From Pseudosulfitobacter pseudonitzschiae (GTDB lineage Bacteria > Pseudomonadota > Alphaproteobacteria > Rhodobacterales > Rhodobacteraceae): a stretch of DNA of 64,000 nucleotides. Position 1 is the first letter of the stretch. The number at the start of each line of letters is the position of its first letter. The notes beneath the pieces were generated by a model. It did no database searches. It saw nothing but the letters and a program-made list of their open reading frames with translations, and was not told where the DNA came from. Shown here piece by piece: positions 17,419 to 26,905 of this stretch. Location of the stretch: contig NZ_CP022417.1 in assembly GCF_002222635.1 (NCBI RefSeq), positions 124,001-188,000 on the forward strand, in the 5' to 3' direction. The position numbers were made by a program, and so were the translations under genes.

Positions 17419-17907
17419 ATGACGCTGGATCGCTGGATCGCGCTAGCCTTTATCACGCTATGCTGCATTTATGGCTATGCCGCATTTTTTACAATGGACG
17501 ACCAATTGCCGCCAATCTTGCGACGCAATCCGGTCTGGCCTTCGACCTTTCCCAAGATCTTGACGGTGCTGGGGCTGATCGCCGGTTTTGTCATCCTGTT
17601 CGGCTCCAAGCGCGCAGCGGGTGACGCCAAGAAAGACGGGGCAATCGATCTGACCCGTCTCGGCAACTACCATGTCGGGCAGGCTTTGGCGTTGATCGCC
17701 TTGATGGTTGCCTATGCCTTTACGCTGCGGCCCTTTGGGTTTGTCGGCGCGACCATCAGCTTTTTGCTGATCGGGTCGCTGGTCCTTGGCGAGCGGCGTT
17801 TTCACATCATGATCCCTGTGGCCGCGATTGCCGCCGTTTCGATCTGGTATCTGGTGCAAGAGGTGTTGGGGATTTTTCTGCGTCCCTGGCCCGCGATGTT
17901 CATGTAA
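17419..17907 (+). CDS. tctB: tripartite tricarboxylate transporter small subunit TctB
   Basis: A 162-residue membrane protein with four hydrophobic segments (WIALAFITLCCIYGYAAFFT, ILTVLGLIAGFVILFG, ALALIALMVAYAFTL with FVGATISFLLIGSLVLG, and VAAIAAVSIWYLVQEVLG). The motif PPILRRNPVWPSTFPKIL after helix 1 is typical of TctB. The ATG at 17419 has AGGAGGGG upstream. It is 12 bases from tctA and forms the inner-membrane complex with it. Confidence 0.9.
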   Translation: MTLDRWIALAFITLCCIYGYAAFFTMDDQLPPILRRNPVWPSTFPKILTVLGLIAGFVILFGSKRAAGDAKKDGAIDLTRLGNYHVGQALALIALMVAYAFTLRPFGFVGATISFLLIGSLVLGERRFHIMIPVAAIAAVSIWYLVQEVLGIFLRPWPAMFM

Positions 17908-17919
17908 AGGAACAGGGAA

Positions 17920-19434
17920 ATGATTGAAGGTATTCTGATTGGCCTTACCACGGCCATTACCCCGTTCAACCTGATGATGGTAGTTGCGGGTTGCCTGATC
18001 GGCACGCTGATCGGCATGTTGCCCGGGCTTGGGCCGATGTCGATCATCGCGATCATGATCCCCGTGGCCATTGGCATCGGCGATCCGACATCGGCGCTGA
18101 TCTTGTTGTCAGGGGTGTATTACGGGGCGATTTTCGGGGGTTCTACCTCTTCGATTCTGCTGAACGCGCCGGGGGTCGCAGGAACAGTCGCGACCGCCTT
18201 TGACGGCTATCCCCTTGCGCGCAAAGGACAGGCAGGCAAGGCATTGACCATTGCCGCCATCGCCAGCTTCGCAGGTGGCACGATCGGGGCGGTCCTCTTG
18301 ATGATTTTCGCGCCCGCTCTGTCCACGGTGGCGCTGCTGTTCCACTCAGCCGAATATTTCGCGCTTATGGTGGTGGGCCTGTCGGCCATCGCGGCATTTG
18401 CCGGCACGGGTCAGGTGGCCAAAGCGCTGATGATGACGATCCTTGGTCTGATGCTGGGCACAGTAGGAGAGGGAGCACTTTCGAACACACCACGCTTCAC
18501 CTTTGGCATGATGGAACTGCAATCGGGGTTTTCTTTCATCACGCTGGCCATGGCCATGTTCGCCCTGCCCGAGGCACTGTTTCTTGTCATGAACCCCAAC
18601 CGTGCAGCTACTGGCGACGGCGGCAAGATCAGCGGGTTGCGCATTTCACGCGCCGAGGCCCGCAGCATCGCGCCTGTGATCGGGCGGCAATCCATTCAGG
18701 GTTTCTTTATCGGAGTCCTCCCCGGAGCCGGGGCAACGATTGCATCGTTTCTGGGCTACGCGGTGGAACGCAACATCGCCAAGGGGGCTGAACAGGAGGA
18801 GTTCGGCAAAGGGTCTCTCAAAGGAATTGCCGCACCTGAAAGCGCCAACAATGCCGCCTGCACCGGATCTTTTGTGCCACTTTTGACACTGGGCATTCCC
18901 GGGTCAGGGACCACCGCAATCCTGTTGGGTGCGCTGCTGGCGCTGAACGTCACGCCGGGACCGCGGTTGATGGTGGATGAACCGGGTGTGTTCTGGACCG
19001 TGATCATTTCAATGTACCTTGGCAATCTGGTGTTGCTGGTTCTGAACCTGCCGCTGATTCCCTATATTGCAAAGATCCTGACAATCCCGCGTACATTCCT
19101 GATCCCTTTCATCCTGTTTTTCACACTGATGGGCAGTTATCTGGGCCAGAACAATTCTACCGAATTGTTTATCCTTGTGGGCTTTGGCGTGATCGCAACA
19201 TTCCTCAGGTTCGCCGACTACCCGCTGGCGCCGTTGCTGATCGGGTTCATCCTTGGCGTGATGCTGGAAAACAACTTTGCACGCGCCATGCAGCTGTATC
19301 GCGGCTTTGATTTCGTGTTGGAACGTCCGATGACGTTGGGCCTGCTGGTGCTCGCGGTGCTTCTGGTGGTCCTGCCAAGCTTCCGCTCTTACCGCGCACG
19401 AAAGCGGGCCGAGGGCGTTGCCGATGGCGACTGA
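17920..19434 (+). CDS. tctA: tripartite tricarboxylate transporter large subunit TctA
   Basis: A 504-residue polytopic permease. The signature GTLIGMLPGLGPMSIIAIMIPVA is present, followed by GVYYGAIFGGSTSSILLNAPG and the later repeat GFFIGVLPGAGATIASFLGYAVE with the PESANNAACTGSFVPLLTLGIPGSGTTAILLGAL stretch: the two inverted-repeat halves of the family. About 12 membrane segments are apparent. AGGAACAGGGAA precedes the ATG. It completes the tctCBA operon controlled, by position, from the divergent two-component system. Confidence 0.95.
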   Translation: MIEGILIGLTTAITPFNLMMVVAGCLIGTLIGMLPGLGPMSIIAIMIPVAIGIGDPTSALILLSGVYYGAIFGGSTSSILLNAPGVAGTVATAFDGYPLARKGQAGKALTIAAIASFAGGTIGAVLLMIFAPALSTVALLFHSAEYFALMVVGLSAIAAFAGTGQVAKALMMTILGLMLGTVGEGALSNTPRFTFGMMELQSGFSFITLAMAMFALPEALFLVMNPNRAATGDGGKISGLRISRAEARSIAPVIGRQSIQGFFIGVLPGAGATIASFLGYAVERNIAKGAEQEEFGKGSLKGIAAPESANNAACTGSFVPLLTLGIPGSGTTAILLGALLALNVTPGPRLMVDEPGVFWTVIISMYLGNLVLLVLNLPLIPYIAKILTIPRTFLIPFILFFTLMGSYLGQNNSTELFILVGFGVIATFLRFADYPLAPLLIGFILGVMLENNFARAMQLYRGFDFVLERPMTLGLLVLAVLLVVLPSFRSYRARKRAEGVADGD

Positions 19435-19716
19435 TGGCGGGGCAACGGCGCGCAGCATACGGCTGACCGCGGGGTCGTCCCGTTGGTGTTTCAGCCGGGT
19501 GAAGCAAGCTCATATCCGGAAGAGTACTGGCATTCCCAACAGTCTTCCATTGAGCAAACAGCCGTTACCCTGCTAAGGGAAGCAACAGGTGAAGAAAATT
19601 CGATTCCGGACATGGTGGACATAGTGTTCGGAGCATTACCGACTTTGACATTTCTGATTCACTCCTGAATTCGAAAACACCTCTTTTTGTGACCATATTG
19701 GAAAGATCGAATAAGA
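19435..19716. other. intergenic stretch after tctA
   Basis: A 282-base stretch with a 61-codon frame at 19483-19668 that has no recognisable family, no signal sequence and no ribosome site. I see no convincing gene. Confidence 0.4.
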
Positions 19717-20103
19717 ATGACATCCAAATCCTTCGTAAAATTTACGCGCCCGTTTACGCTTTTTCTTGCACTGCTAAGTGTGGCGGCATGTGAGAGTCCA
19801 CAGGACACTGCTGCCCGCCAAGCTCAGTTTGACGGGCTGCCGCTTTCCCAAGTCATTGCCACAATTGGGGCGCCAACACAAAAGAGCAGCACATCTGCAA
19901 TCTGGCAATACAATGAGACAAAAACCGATTTTGTACCCATCTACAGCTATGATCAGTTTGGGAAAGCTCGTGTTTCAGGGCAACGACAACAAACGGTCAC
20001 ACTCAGTTGCACGTTTCAAGCGACACTTGACAATAACCGTGTGGTCGCGAGCAGCTACGATGGAAACAGTTGCGGTCGGTTTGCGCCAAAGCTAAGCACT
20101 TAA
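19717..20103 (+). CDS. small lipoprotein, BamE/SmpA-like repeat
   Basis: A 128-residue protein with a lipoprotein signal (FTLFLALLSVAAC; lipobox LSVAAC, Cys at about 26). After a short linker it has LPLSQVIATIGAPTQKSSTSAIWQYNE, the pattern of BamE-like envelope proteins in which a Gly-x-Pro turn is followed by a Trp-x-Tyr strand. The fold assignment is tentative. Ribosome binding is weak. DNA here is poorer in GC than the flanking operons. No partner genes are evident. Confidence 0.6.
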   Translation: MTSKSFVKFTRPFTLFLALLSVAACESPQDTAARQAQFDGLPLSQVIATIGAPTQKSSTSAIWQYNETKTDFVPIYSYDQFGKARVSGQRQQTVTLSCTFQATLDNNRVVASSYDGNSCGRFAPKLST

Positions 20104-20279
20104 TCCCGCAGCAAGCGCGCTCAGCATCCTGAGAATTTTGGTTCACTCATCTGGGCCGTTGTCTGTCAATTAACATGCCAACCTTGAGCGCCAAAAGCCA
20201 TTATACGCTCCACAGCGGTCGGGCCTTTATTTTGCAACGGAACCCGCCCCCAATACCGATATTGCCATTCATTATTTAG

Positions 20280-21419
20280 TTATGGCAACGCCACAATATA
20301 TCCTTCATCAGCCCTCGCTTCGTTCAAGCAGAGTTTATGTACAACCCCGGCAGCAGCCTCGAGGCCATTATTGTATTTCAGTGTTAACCAGGGACTTTCC
20401 AGATTTCCAACCCGTTCAACAAATTGGGCTTGCTTCTCGCTCATGCCTTTGAGCACGGATTTTGCACCCAGCTCCTCGACACGTTTCCGGTAATGAACGG
20501 CAGCAAAGAAAAACTGCGTTTTCCCCTGGTTACTTGTACTTTGCTCGAAAAATTCCATGTTGGACGCAGAGCCCACATAGCAATCCTGAGCCAGATTTTG
20601 ACCAAAATGCCGATGCACTCTGCTTCTTAAATCCACGTCACCGGAAAAATCAATATAGATCGTGGGAACAGACGGATCAATCTCTTCCAAGTCGTCATAG
20701 GTCGCCACCGTTTGATAGCACCCCAAGCTTTGAACAAAGTCTTTGTTTCTGGAGGATGTCAAACCTATCAATTTTACATCTAGTTGATCGGAAAGGCAAA
20801 ATGCAGATCCATAGGCTGTCTTGCTGGACGCTCCAGAAATGATCGCATGCCTTACCTTAAAAAGGTCTCTTTCCAGAAGGTAATCCGCCAACATGTAAGA
20901 AGTCAGAAACAGTGGCCTTAGCAGCATATGATAATCGCTCATTTTGGAATTTAACCCTGTTTCATCATACTGGGTGTAATAATTGTAGGCTGCAGGCAGG
21001 TTCTGTCGATGCGTTGAGGTGTCAACAAAGCCGCGCGAGCTGCTTTTGCCCGCTCTTAACTTTAGGTGACTCGCCATAGGGTAGTAGCCAAAGTATTGCT
21101 CACCAACGGGTACGTCCTCGGCGGCACTTGCCACAACCGTACTTATACCCCAGACGGGCATATGCCCCCAAGCCTCTTCGTTTGTCGGAAAAAACTGCCA
21201 ATAGTTCATCGAATCACCAAAAGCAGCGTAGGTGATATTGTTGGTCGTCAAAGCGAATTTATCAATTTTAACAATAACTTCATCGTCTTTCAGGTCGGTC
21301 GTCATTGCGAAGGTGTCTATTTTTGAATGCTCAAGCTTACCCTTTTTCGATAGGAGTCGTTGAACCTCAAGCTGCTGGGGAAGCAAGAGAGCTGTGTTGG
21401 CGGAAAAGTTGTGAGGCAT
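20280..21419 (-). CDS. DUF2855 family protein
   Basis: A 379-residue protein of the DUF2855 family, whose members resemble medium-chain quinone-reductase folds. Segments include VIVKIDKFALTTNNITYAAFGD, FPTNEEAWGHMPVWGISTVVAS, GEQYFGYYPMASHL, and the Rossmann-like AIISGASSKTAYGSAFCLSD and GLTSSRNKDFVQSLGCY. The function is unknown; an NAD(P)-dependent reductase is possible. The ATG at 21419 has CGGGAG upstream and removes a 16-codon extension. It lies downstream of a TetR gene on the same strand, 149 bases away, a frequent pairing for TetR-controlled detoxification enzymes (inference). Confidence 0.8.
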   Translation of the reverse strand: MPHNFSANTALLLPQQLEVQRLLSKKGKLEHSKIDTFAMTTDLKDDEVIVKIDKFALTTNNITYAAFGDSMNYWQFFPTNEEAWGHMPVWGISTVVASAAEDVPVGEQYFGYYPMASHLKLRAGKSSSRGFVDTSTHRQNLPAAYNYYTQYDETGLNSKMSDYHMLLRPLFLTSYMLADYLLERDLFKVRHAIISGASSKTAYGSAFCLSDQLDVKLIGLTSSRNKDFVQSLGCYQTVATYDDLEEIDPSVPTIYIDFSGDVDLRSRVHRHFGQNLAQDCYVGSASNMEFFEQSTSNQGKTQFFFAAVHYRKRVEELGAKSVLKGMSEKQAQFVERVGNLESPWLTLKYNNGLEAAAGVVHKLCLNEARADEGYIVALP

Positions 21420-21568
21420 GGCAATAAGCTCCCGAATATGGCGTTGATCTGCTGGCCATATTATCAAACACTATCGCCGGATGCGTTCGGATTTCAGTGG
21501 ATCAATCAGCGTGATGGATTATTGGATTTCCAACAGGCTGATCCCAATATTAAGACGAAGTGTTCGGT

Positions 21569-22213
21569 TTATCTGGCAGATGGTCGATCTGCATGTAGCA
21601 GCGCTCGGCACATAGTATGAATATCATCCAGCCAGTTTCCCAGTTCACTATCTTTTACCTGGGCAATCAGCTTGTATCGCCTGACGCCCCAGACCATCAG
21701 AAACATTAGCCTGATCGTTTCCGGAGCGGGGCGCACGGGCAGATCTGGCCAGGAGGATACGATGTCCACCCAGATTTGGGCGAGCCTTTCGAAGGCATGG
21801 CGATGGTGTCTTTCTTCGGAAATCAGGCCTTCCCGCAACAGCATTTCATGATCAAGATAAGGAGAGTTGGGATGCTGACCCGCAGTCACTCTTATGACGT
21901 GATACAAGCGCTCTAACCAGGGCTTCCCCTCGGATGAAAGATTGTATTCACGCAACCTCACAATATCCTGCTCAATACAATTCCTGACATAACCAGACAA
22001 AAGTGCAGTGGTATTCGGAAAATATTCGTACAGTGTCCCCACCGCATACCCGGTTTCTTCAGCTATCGCACGAGTCGTTGCTGCTTCCGGCCCATCGCGG
22101 CGCCAGATACGCACAAACCCGTCATAAAGAGTGTCTACGGTAAACTGGGCGCGGCTTTGTCTGGGACGCTTGTGAGGAAGTTGCGCATGCGGATTCTTAG
22201 GCTTTTCGGCCAT
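21569..22213 (-). CDS. TetR-family transcriptional regulator
   Basis: A 214-residue regulator. The N-terminal helix-turn-helix (about residues 20-70) reads QFTVDTLYDGFVRIWRRDG, then ATTRAIAEETGYAVGTLYEYFPNTTALLSGY, the TetR signature. The C-terminal ligand domain is helical and unassigned. It is immediately upstream of the DUF2855 gene, which it may repress together with itself. GC content is lower than the core genome, consistent with acquired DNA. Confidence 0.88.
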   Translation of the reverse strand: MAEKPKNPHAQLPHKRPRQSRAQFTVDTLYDGFVRIWRRDGPEAATTRAIAEETGYAVGTLYEYFPNTTALLSGYVRNCIEQDIVRLREYNLSSEGKPWLERLYHVIRVTAGQHPNSPYLDHEMLLREGLISEERHHRHAFERLAQIWVDIVSSWPDLPVRPAPETIRLMFLMVWGVRRYKLIAQVKDSELGNWLDDIHTMCRALLHADRPSAR

Positions 22214-22983
22214 AGCTGATACACCGTACTTTCACTGGCCGTCCCTCGTTCATCTAACATAGCAGACGACCTGGTTCATTCCATCTGCTTTTATGTGGCT
22301 GCAACGTGTATCCGAACAATCTCCGGTCCAGACCTTGGCTGATCTCAAAAGTACCCCTCTTTGTCAGCGACGACGCATACTGCAGAGATCCGAACCAATT
22401 CCGCACGCAAGGCATTTCTCAGGCGAATGGCCTCGGAGGCGGGACCTTTGTTCTTCACTGGATACCAAAACGGCAAAATCCCGCCGTAGCGGGTTCTGGG
22501 GTATCTGGATTTGTTGAAGAGTTAGTGTTGGTTGCGGGAGGGTACAACCAGCGTTGCCGAACAACTTTGAAATGCAGGGTTTGAAAAGAGTTGCCGTCAT
22601 TTCCATCAGGTCCAAGCCTAAAACTCTATGACAATCGGCGCGGTTCACGCACTGCCGGGCGCCGAACGACCGGTCGTGATCCTCTCGCCCGTCTACTCGA
22701 AACATGCGGATGGCAACTTCATCGACGAATCAGCCAGCTTGCTCAACGTCACTGCACGCCAAGATCGGGGAGCTGGCGGTGGCCACCCCACCCCAAGCAC
22801 CGGCCGTGCTGTTGGGAGGCGTTGGGCCGCTCCCGGTCCCCCCTCTCTCGCGAGCTAACTTGGACCCCGGGGAGTGAATGCAGAAAGCAGAGGCTGGACA
22901 CGCGGCAGGCCGAAAAGATTCATTGCCTCAGGCTAGAAACACCCGCCATACTCTAAGAAACTTGATCTACCTGGTATTACCTA
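22214..22983. other. 770-base region with decayed sequence
   Basis: No intact gene is seen. Apart from the helicase remnant at 22628-22774, several short frames in both strands look random. The region separates the TetR gene from the phospholipase D-helicase and probably consists of remains of accessory genes. Confidence 0.5.
22628..22774 (+). pseudogene. remnant of SF1-type helicase C terminus
   Basis: The translated stretch TIGAVHALPGAERPVVILSP, VYSKHADGNFIDESASLLNV matches the conserved C-terminal core of SF1 AAA helicases, where VGTVHALQGAE is followed by an FIDxxPxLLNVAVSRAKD segment. After LLNV the frame loses similarity exactly where the SRAKD motif should be. About 49 codons remain of a gene that usually exceeds 1,000. 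Assignment rests on motif recognition only. Confidence 0.5.
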
Positions 22984-25900
22984 TTGTTTTCGCTCCCGAC
23001 TTGGCTCCGTCCAAAGCCACAGAACATTGACCAGCCTAAGGCCACTCAATTGGCCGAGACCGACCTCGCGGCTGCGCCCAAGGTCGGGACCAATATCGAC
23101 CGGCCTGTCATTGACCTCTACCGGCCGCACATCACGTCTGGCGATTGCCTGATCGTGACTGGCTATCAGGACTTCCTTTCTTCGCTCGCCGTCCTGATGA
23201 AAGAGGTCAAGGAGCTAAAAGACCCTGACACAGACCCAGACATCCGCATTCGGATATCATTCGGTATCGATACGGGGAACTCTCGACGTTTGGCAAAACC
23301 GAGACCTGTAACTGAAGAAATGAAGCTCTATTGGCTGGAAAAGTCCGGCCTGCAGGTCGAGGATGACGATGACCTGCTCGCTGTGCTTGCAAAGCGCGCG
23401 ATCCAAACTCGCAAGATTGAGCTTCGCGTCTTTGACCCCGTGCTGGCCCAGTCCCGCCTGGGGATCAACGGGGATCGTCGGATGCATTCCAAGATTGTGA
23501 GTTCGCCAATAGGCGCGGTGGCTGGCTCGGCGAACTTCTCACGCTCAGGGCTGTACAGCAATATTGAATATGCAGATGGGCTCGACGCTGGAACGCATGA
23601 GCTCCAGCTTGAGCGCACCAGTGCGGCTGAGCAGATTTGGGACGTTTCGACCGACTGGACTGCTGAAGCGCTCGAGATCCTCGACAAGCTGATAAAGCCC
23701 GCCACCGCCGAAGACGCCACGGCGCGCATGATCGCGGAGCAGAAGGGCTTTGAGCCCTGGCTCACAGGCAGTCGCCAAGAAATCACCGGGCACACGCTCT
23801 ATGATTACCAACAGGAGCTGACCTATGAGGCCTGCTCTATCACGTATGATAACGGTATAGCCTTCGTAGAGGCGCCTACAGGCTCGGGTAAAACCGAAAT
23901 CGGATGCCACCTCGCCGAGGCCTTATCGGAAACCTTTTCTCGGGTCATTCCACGCTCTCCTGTGCACGGTGTCGCCAGGAAGAACGCGGCTGTCATCGCG
24001 CCGCCGAAGGTCATCCCGAGCTGGGAAAAGCACTCCACGAACTCTTTGGAGGCCATACCAAACACTAGTCTTTCGAAGAAGCGCCTGAGAGGAGCTGGCG
24101 ACGACAACGAGACCGGTCTGAGACTAGATCAGTTCGGTATACTTATCATCGACGAAAGCCATACGGTTACGCCCGGCTTCGAACAGGCATCCCAGATGGC
24201 TGCAGCGGTCGAACTCGCACCACCAAGCTGGAATGTCTGCTTGTCTGCCACGCTGCTGGGCAATCGTGACGTGGACTGGCTTACCCATATGCAAGAAAAG
24301 CGCGCCTCTATCTTCATGACCCCAAACTACATACAGGCCATGGGTGAGCTGTTTGACCGCGAAATGCAAAGTTCGCCTGACATTTTCGATCAGAAAGCAC
24401 CACTTGCTGTCTTATCCGAACCGGAAACGGCTCTTTCACGGCAGGCCCGCACGGAACTCTCTGAGCTGATTTCGCCTTTTCTGGCGCGCCGCCAGCGCCG
24501 ATGCATTGGCGAGGACGAGGATCGCTCCAAGCATGGCTACCCCAAGCTTGCCAATCATGGGCGACCCAAAACGCTGAAGCTCACGAAACCTCAGAGGGCA
24601 CGCCTCGACGAAATCTTGGCACTGTGTAATGATCTCGCACCCGGCGGGCGGGTTACGGCAGTCGAGAAGAGCCGTTTCGGCCACGTCAAAACGCAGCAGA
24701 GTACTCAGGACCAGCTCCATATCCGAAACCTGCTGAACATACTTCGAGTGAACGCAGCGCAGGCAGCTTGGGAGATGTCCCACGGCGTTATCGGGAAATG
24801 GCTGCGGGAATTTGAGCAAGGCTCCAAGAAGGGGCGTAGAGCGCCGCACCCAGGTCAGTCCGATATGTTCGGTCTGCTTGGCGTCGACGCGCTGGCGGCA
24901 CCCGAGAAGTGTGACGCTCTAGCCCAAAAGCTCAACTCGCGTTCGCTACGCGAGGTTGACGAAAAGCGGTACGAAGCCTGCCACCGCATCCAGCAACAGA
25001 TGGACCGGGTTGTTTTCCTCGCAGAGCGCACAGACACGCTCGAAATCTTCGCTGAAGCGCTGTCACGCCGCGGTCACCACACGAACTTCGTTGTTGGTAA
25101 CCAGACGAAGGGTGATGAGAGGGCAGTCAAGGCCATCTTTGGCAACGGACCGGATGGCTTTCGACGGATCACGCACGGCAAGTCTGTCGAGTCCTACTTT
25201 CGTCCTGGCGGGAGGAACGCCCCGGAAGGGCCAGCATCGGTCTTTTTAACCTACAAGATGGCCGAGGGTATCAACCTTCAGTCAGCCGATACGCTTGTTC
25301 TGCTTGGGGTGACGTCGAACCTCAAGGAACTCATCCAAGGATTGGGGCGCATCGACCGCATCGACAGTCAATTTGGGGTTGTGAACTATCACCTTGTCGA
25401 TATTCCGGTTGGTCAGTTTGCGTCAGATGAGAAGGTGACCAACCGCATCGAGAACTATCGAACACTTGCTGGTGAAGAACTAATTGACGCTGTGCAGGAG
25501 GATGGCTCAGACGACACCGAAGTAATTTTGGAAAGCGTGACCAGATACCTCGGATCGGCCAGGCGCTTGCGAGACAACAACTTCCACGACGTTCTAGCTC
25601 GGACGAAAGAGACGATCTCTCCGGAGCGTTACAGGCTCATCCGTAAGGCAAAAATCGAAGGCACCTGGGGCGCTGAATTAGCTCTCTTGTCCGCTAGAGA
25701 GAGCTTCACCGCGCTGCATCTGAAGGGCGTCGACAAGCCGACCAACTTCTTCCCTCCGCGTTTGCTGCTGCTACATGCTTCTGAGACTGGCCTGACTTTG
25801 GAGCGAGGTCAGCTGGCCTGCGCAAAGACCCTTGATTCAGCATACGAGCGGACCAGAAGCCTGGGCATGGAACAGACCAGGATGACAGAGGAGGATCTGG

Positions 25901-26352
25901 CAAGCGCGCTTGAGACCGTCTCTGGCCAACTTGGAGTGCTTACGGAATGGGACCTACGCCCAGCACGCGTTGAAAGCTTGATGAAAGCATGTGCTGAGTT
26001 CATGAGCCGGCGGGGTGACAAGAACCACGATGATCGAGAGCTGTTCGGGCACCTATCCCTCCCCGCCATCGAAATGATCTGTGAGTCTTGGAGCAGGCTG
26101 CTCGATCCCTTCTGGGAGCAAGCCAAGCAAGAGGTGCGGGACAGCTTCGCCTACGAGGACCTGCCGAAGGGATACATCGCGATCCAAGCAATTCTGCAGA
26201 AGCTTGAAAATGACGTTCGACACGCTGACGAGGTACACCAAAAGATGTCCAAGGTGATCGAGGAAGCAGAGCTTCTGTCGAGGGATCATGAACCAGAGAT
26301 CGGGCGGCGGGTTTCGGTGGTCTTCTTTTCGACCGGAGCGGGCGAACACTAA
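22984..26352 (+). CDS. phospholipase D-like / SF2 helicase fusion protein
   Basis: A 1122-residue protein. Residues about 35-230 form a PLD-like domain with HSK at 168-170 followed by GAVAGSANFSRSG. From 265 a superfamily-2 helicase core begins: DYQQELTYEA, Walker A APTGSGKT (297-304), DESH box at 390-393, LSATLLGN, and motif VI QGLGRIDRID near 780. The last 280 residues are unassigned and helical. Such nuclease-helicase fusions occur in phage-defence islands; function here is inferred. The only start in range is TTG at 22984 without a clear ribosome site. The stop codon (26350-26352) lies within the TA-flanked end of an IS630 remnant, so the native C terminus may be lost. Confidence 0.85.
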   Translation: MFSLPTWLRPKPQNIDQPKATQLAETDLAAAPKVGTNIDRPVIDLYRPHITSGDCLIVTGYQDFLSSLAVLMKEVKELKDPDTDPDIRIRISFGIDTGNSRRLAKPRPVTEEMKLYWLEKSGLQVEDDDDLLAVLAKRAIQTRKIELRVFDPVLAQSRLGINGDRRMHSKIVSSPIGAVAGSANFSRSGLYSNIEYADGLDAGTHELQLERTSAAEQIWDVSTDWTAEALEILDKLIKPATAEDATARMIAEQKGFEPWLTGSRQEITGHTLYDYQQELTYEACSITYDNGIAFVEAPTGSGKTEIGCHLAEALSETFSRVIPRSPVHGVARKNAAVIAPPKVIPSWEKHSTNSLEAIPNTSLSKKRLRGAGDDNETGLRLDQFGILIIDESHTVTPGFEQASQMAAAVELAPPSWNVCLSATLLGNRDVDWLTHMQEKRASIFMTPNYIQAMGELFDREMQSSPDIFDQKAPLAVLSEPETALSRQARTELSELISPFLARRQRRCIGEDEDRSKHGYPKLANHGRPKTLKLTKPQRARLDEILALCNDLAPGGRVTAVEKSRFGHVKTQQSTQDQLHIRNLLNILRVNAAQAAWEMSHGVIGKWLREFEQGSKKGRRAPHPGQSDMFGLLGVDALAAPEKCDALAQKLNSRSLREVDEKRYEACHRIQQQMDRVVFLAERTDTLEIFAEALSRRGHHTNFVVGNQTKGDERAVKAIFGNGPDGFRRITHGKSVESYFRPGGRNAPEGPASVFLTYKMAEGINLQSADTLVLLGVTSNLKELIQGLGRIDRIDSQFGVVNYHLVDIPVGQFASDEKVTNRIENYRTLAGEELIDAVQEDGSDDTEVILESVTRYLGSARRLRDNNFHDVLARTKETISPERYRLIRKAKIEGTWGAELALLSARESFTALHLKGVDKPTNFFPPRLLLLHASETGLTLERGQLACAKTLDSAYERTRSLGMEQTRMTEEDLASALETVSGQLGVLTEWDLRPARVESLMKACAEFMSRRGDKNHDDRELFGHLSLPAIEMICESWSRLLDPFWEQAKQEVRDSFAYEDLPKGYIAIQAILQKLENDVRHADEVHQKMSKVIEEAELLSRDHEPEIGRRVSVVFFSTGAGEH

Positions 26353-26883
26353 AGCAGCCGACTTTTAACCTGAGACATATCCGGCAGCCTTAAAGTAGTT
26401 CCAGCATTCTTCTGGCGAGAATAGATCGCAGATTTCTGTGAGGGCGTGGAACATATCTGTGAATGTTCGAGCGCCGATCCTGCGCAGGTGTGCTTTGAGT
26501 TTGGAGAACGCCATTTCAATTGGGTTCAGGTCGGGGCTGTAGGGCGGCAGGAACAGGAACCAGCATCCGGCTTCGCGCATGGCTTTGGCAGCGGCGGCAT
26601 TCTTGTGCGTGGCAAGATTGTCCAGGATGACAACAGTGCCTGGTTCCAGCTCTGGCACCAGCACTTGTTCGACGTAGGCGGCAAAGGCTTCGCCATCCAT
26701 CGCGCCTTTGATGACCCATGGCGCGAGCAAGGCATCGGCACTGAGACCCGCGATGAAGGTCTGTGTGCCCCAACTGCCGAAAGGGGCATCCATGACGAGG
26801 CGTTCGCCGCGCTGCGACCATCCGCGCTGTCGAGTCAGGTTGGTTTTGACCGAAGTTTCGTCAATGAATAGTATGTGTCGCAC
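26350..26883 (-). mobile_element. IS630-family element, truncated
   Basis: The left boundary TAAAGCAGCCG and the sequence after it parallel the left end of the intact IS630 at 30794, including an AACCTG-rich start and GACATATCCGGCAGCC. The element carries only the catalytic half of the transposase (26365-26883); the first reading frame and right end are missing, and the sequence changes near 26884. It is a diverged relative of the second copy, not a recent duplicate. Confidence 0.8.
26365..26883 (-). pseudogene. IS630 transposase, catalytic half only
   Basis: A 172-codon frame with the DDE domain of IS630 transposases: LFIDETSVKTNL (first Asp), VVILDNLATHKN (second Asp) and PPYSPDLNPIEMAFSKLKAHLRR (Glu). 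It ends with AECWNYF-like ECWNYFKAAGYVSG. The N-terminal helix-turn-helix frame present in the copy at 31379-31765 is absent, so it cannot encode a complete transposase. Confidence 0.85.
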
Positions 26884-26905
26884 AAATCCACCTTAGACGA
26901 GGCTT

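Noticed and set aside
19483-19668. 61-codon frame after tctA
   Set aside because: No ribosome site, family or conserved neighbour; likely chance.
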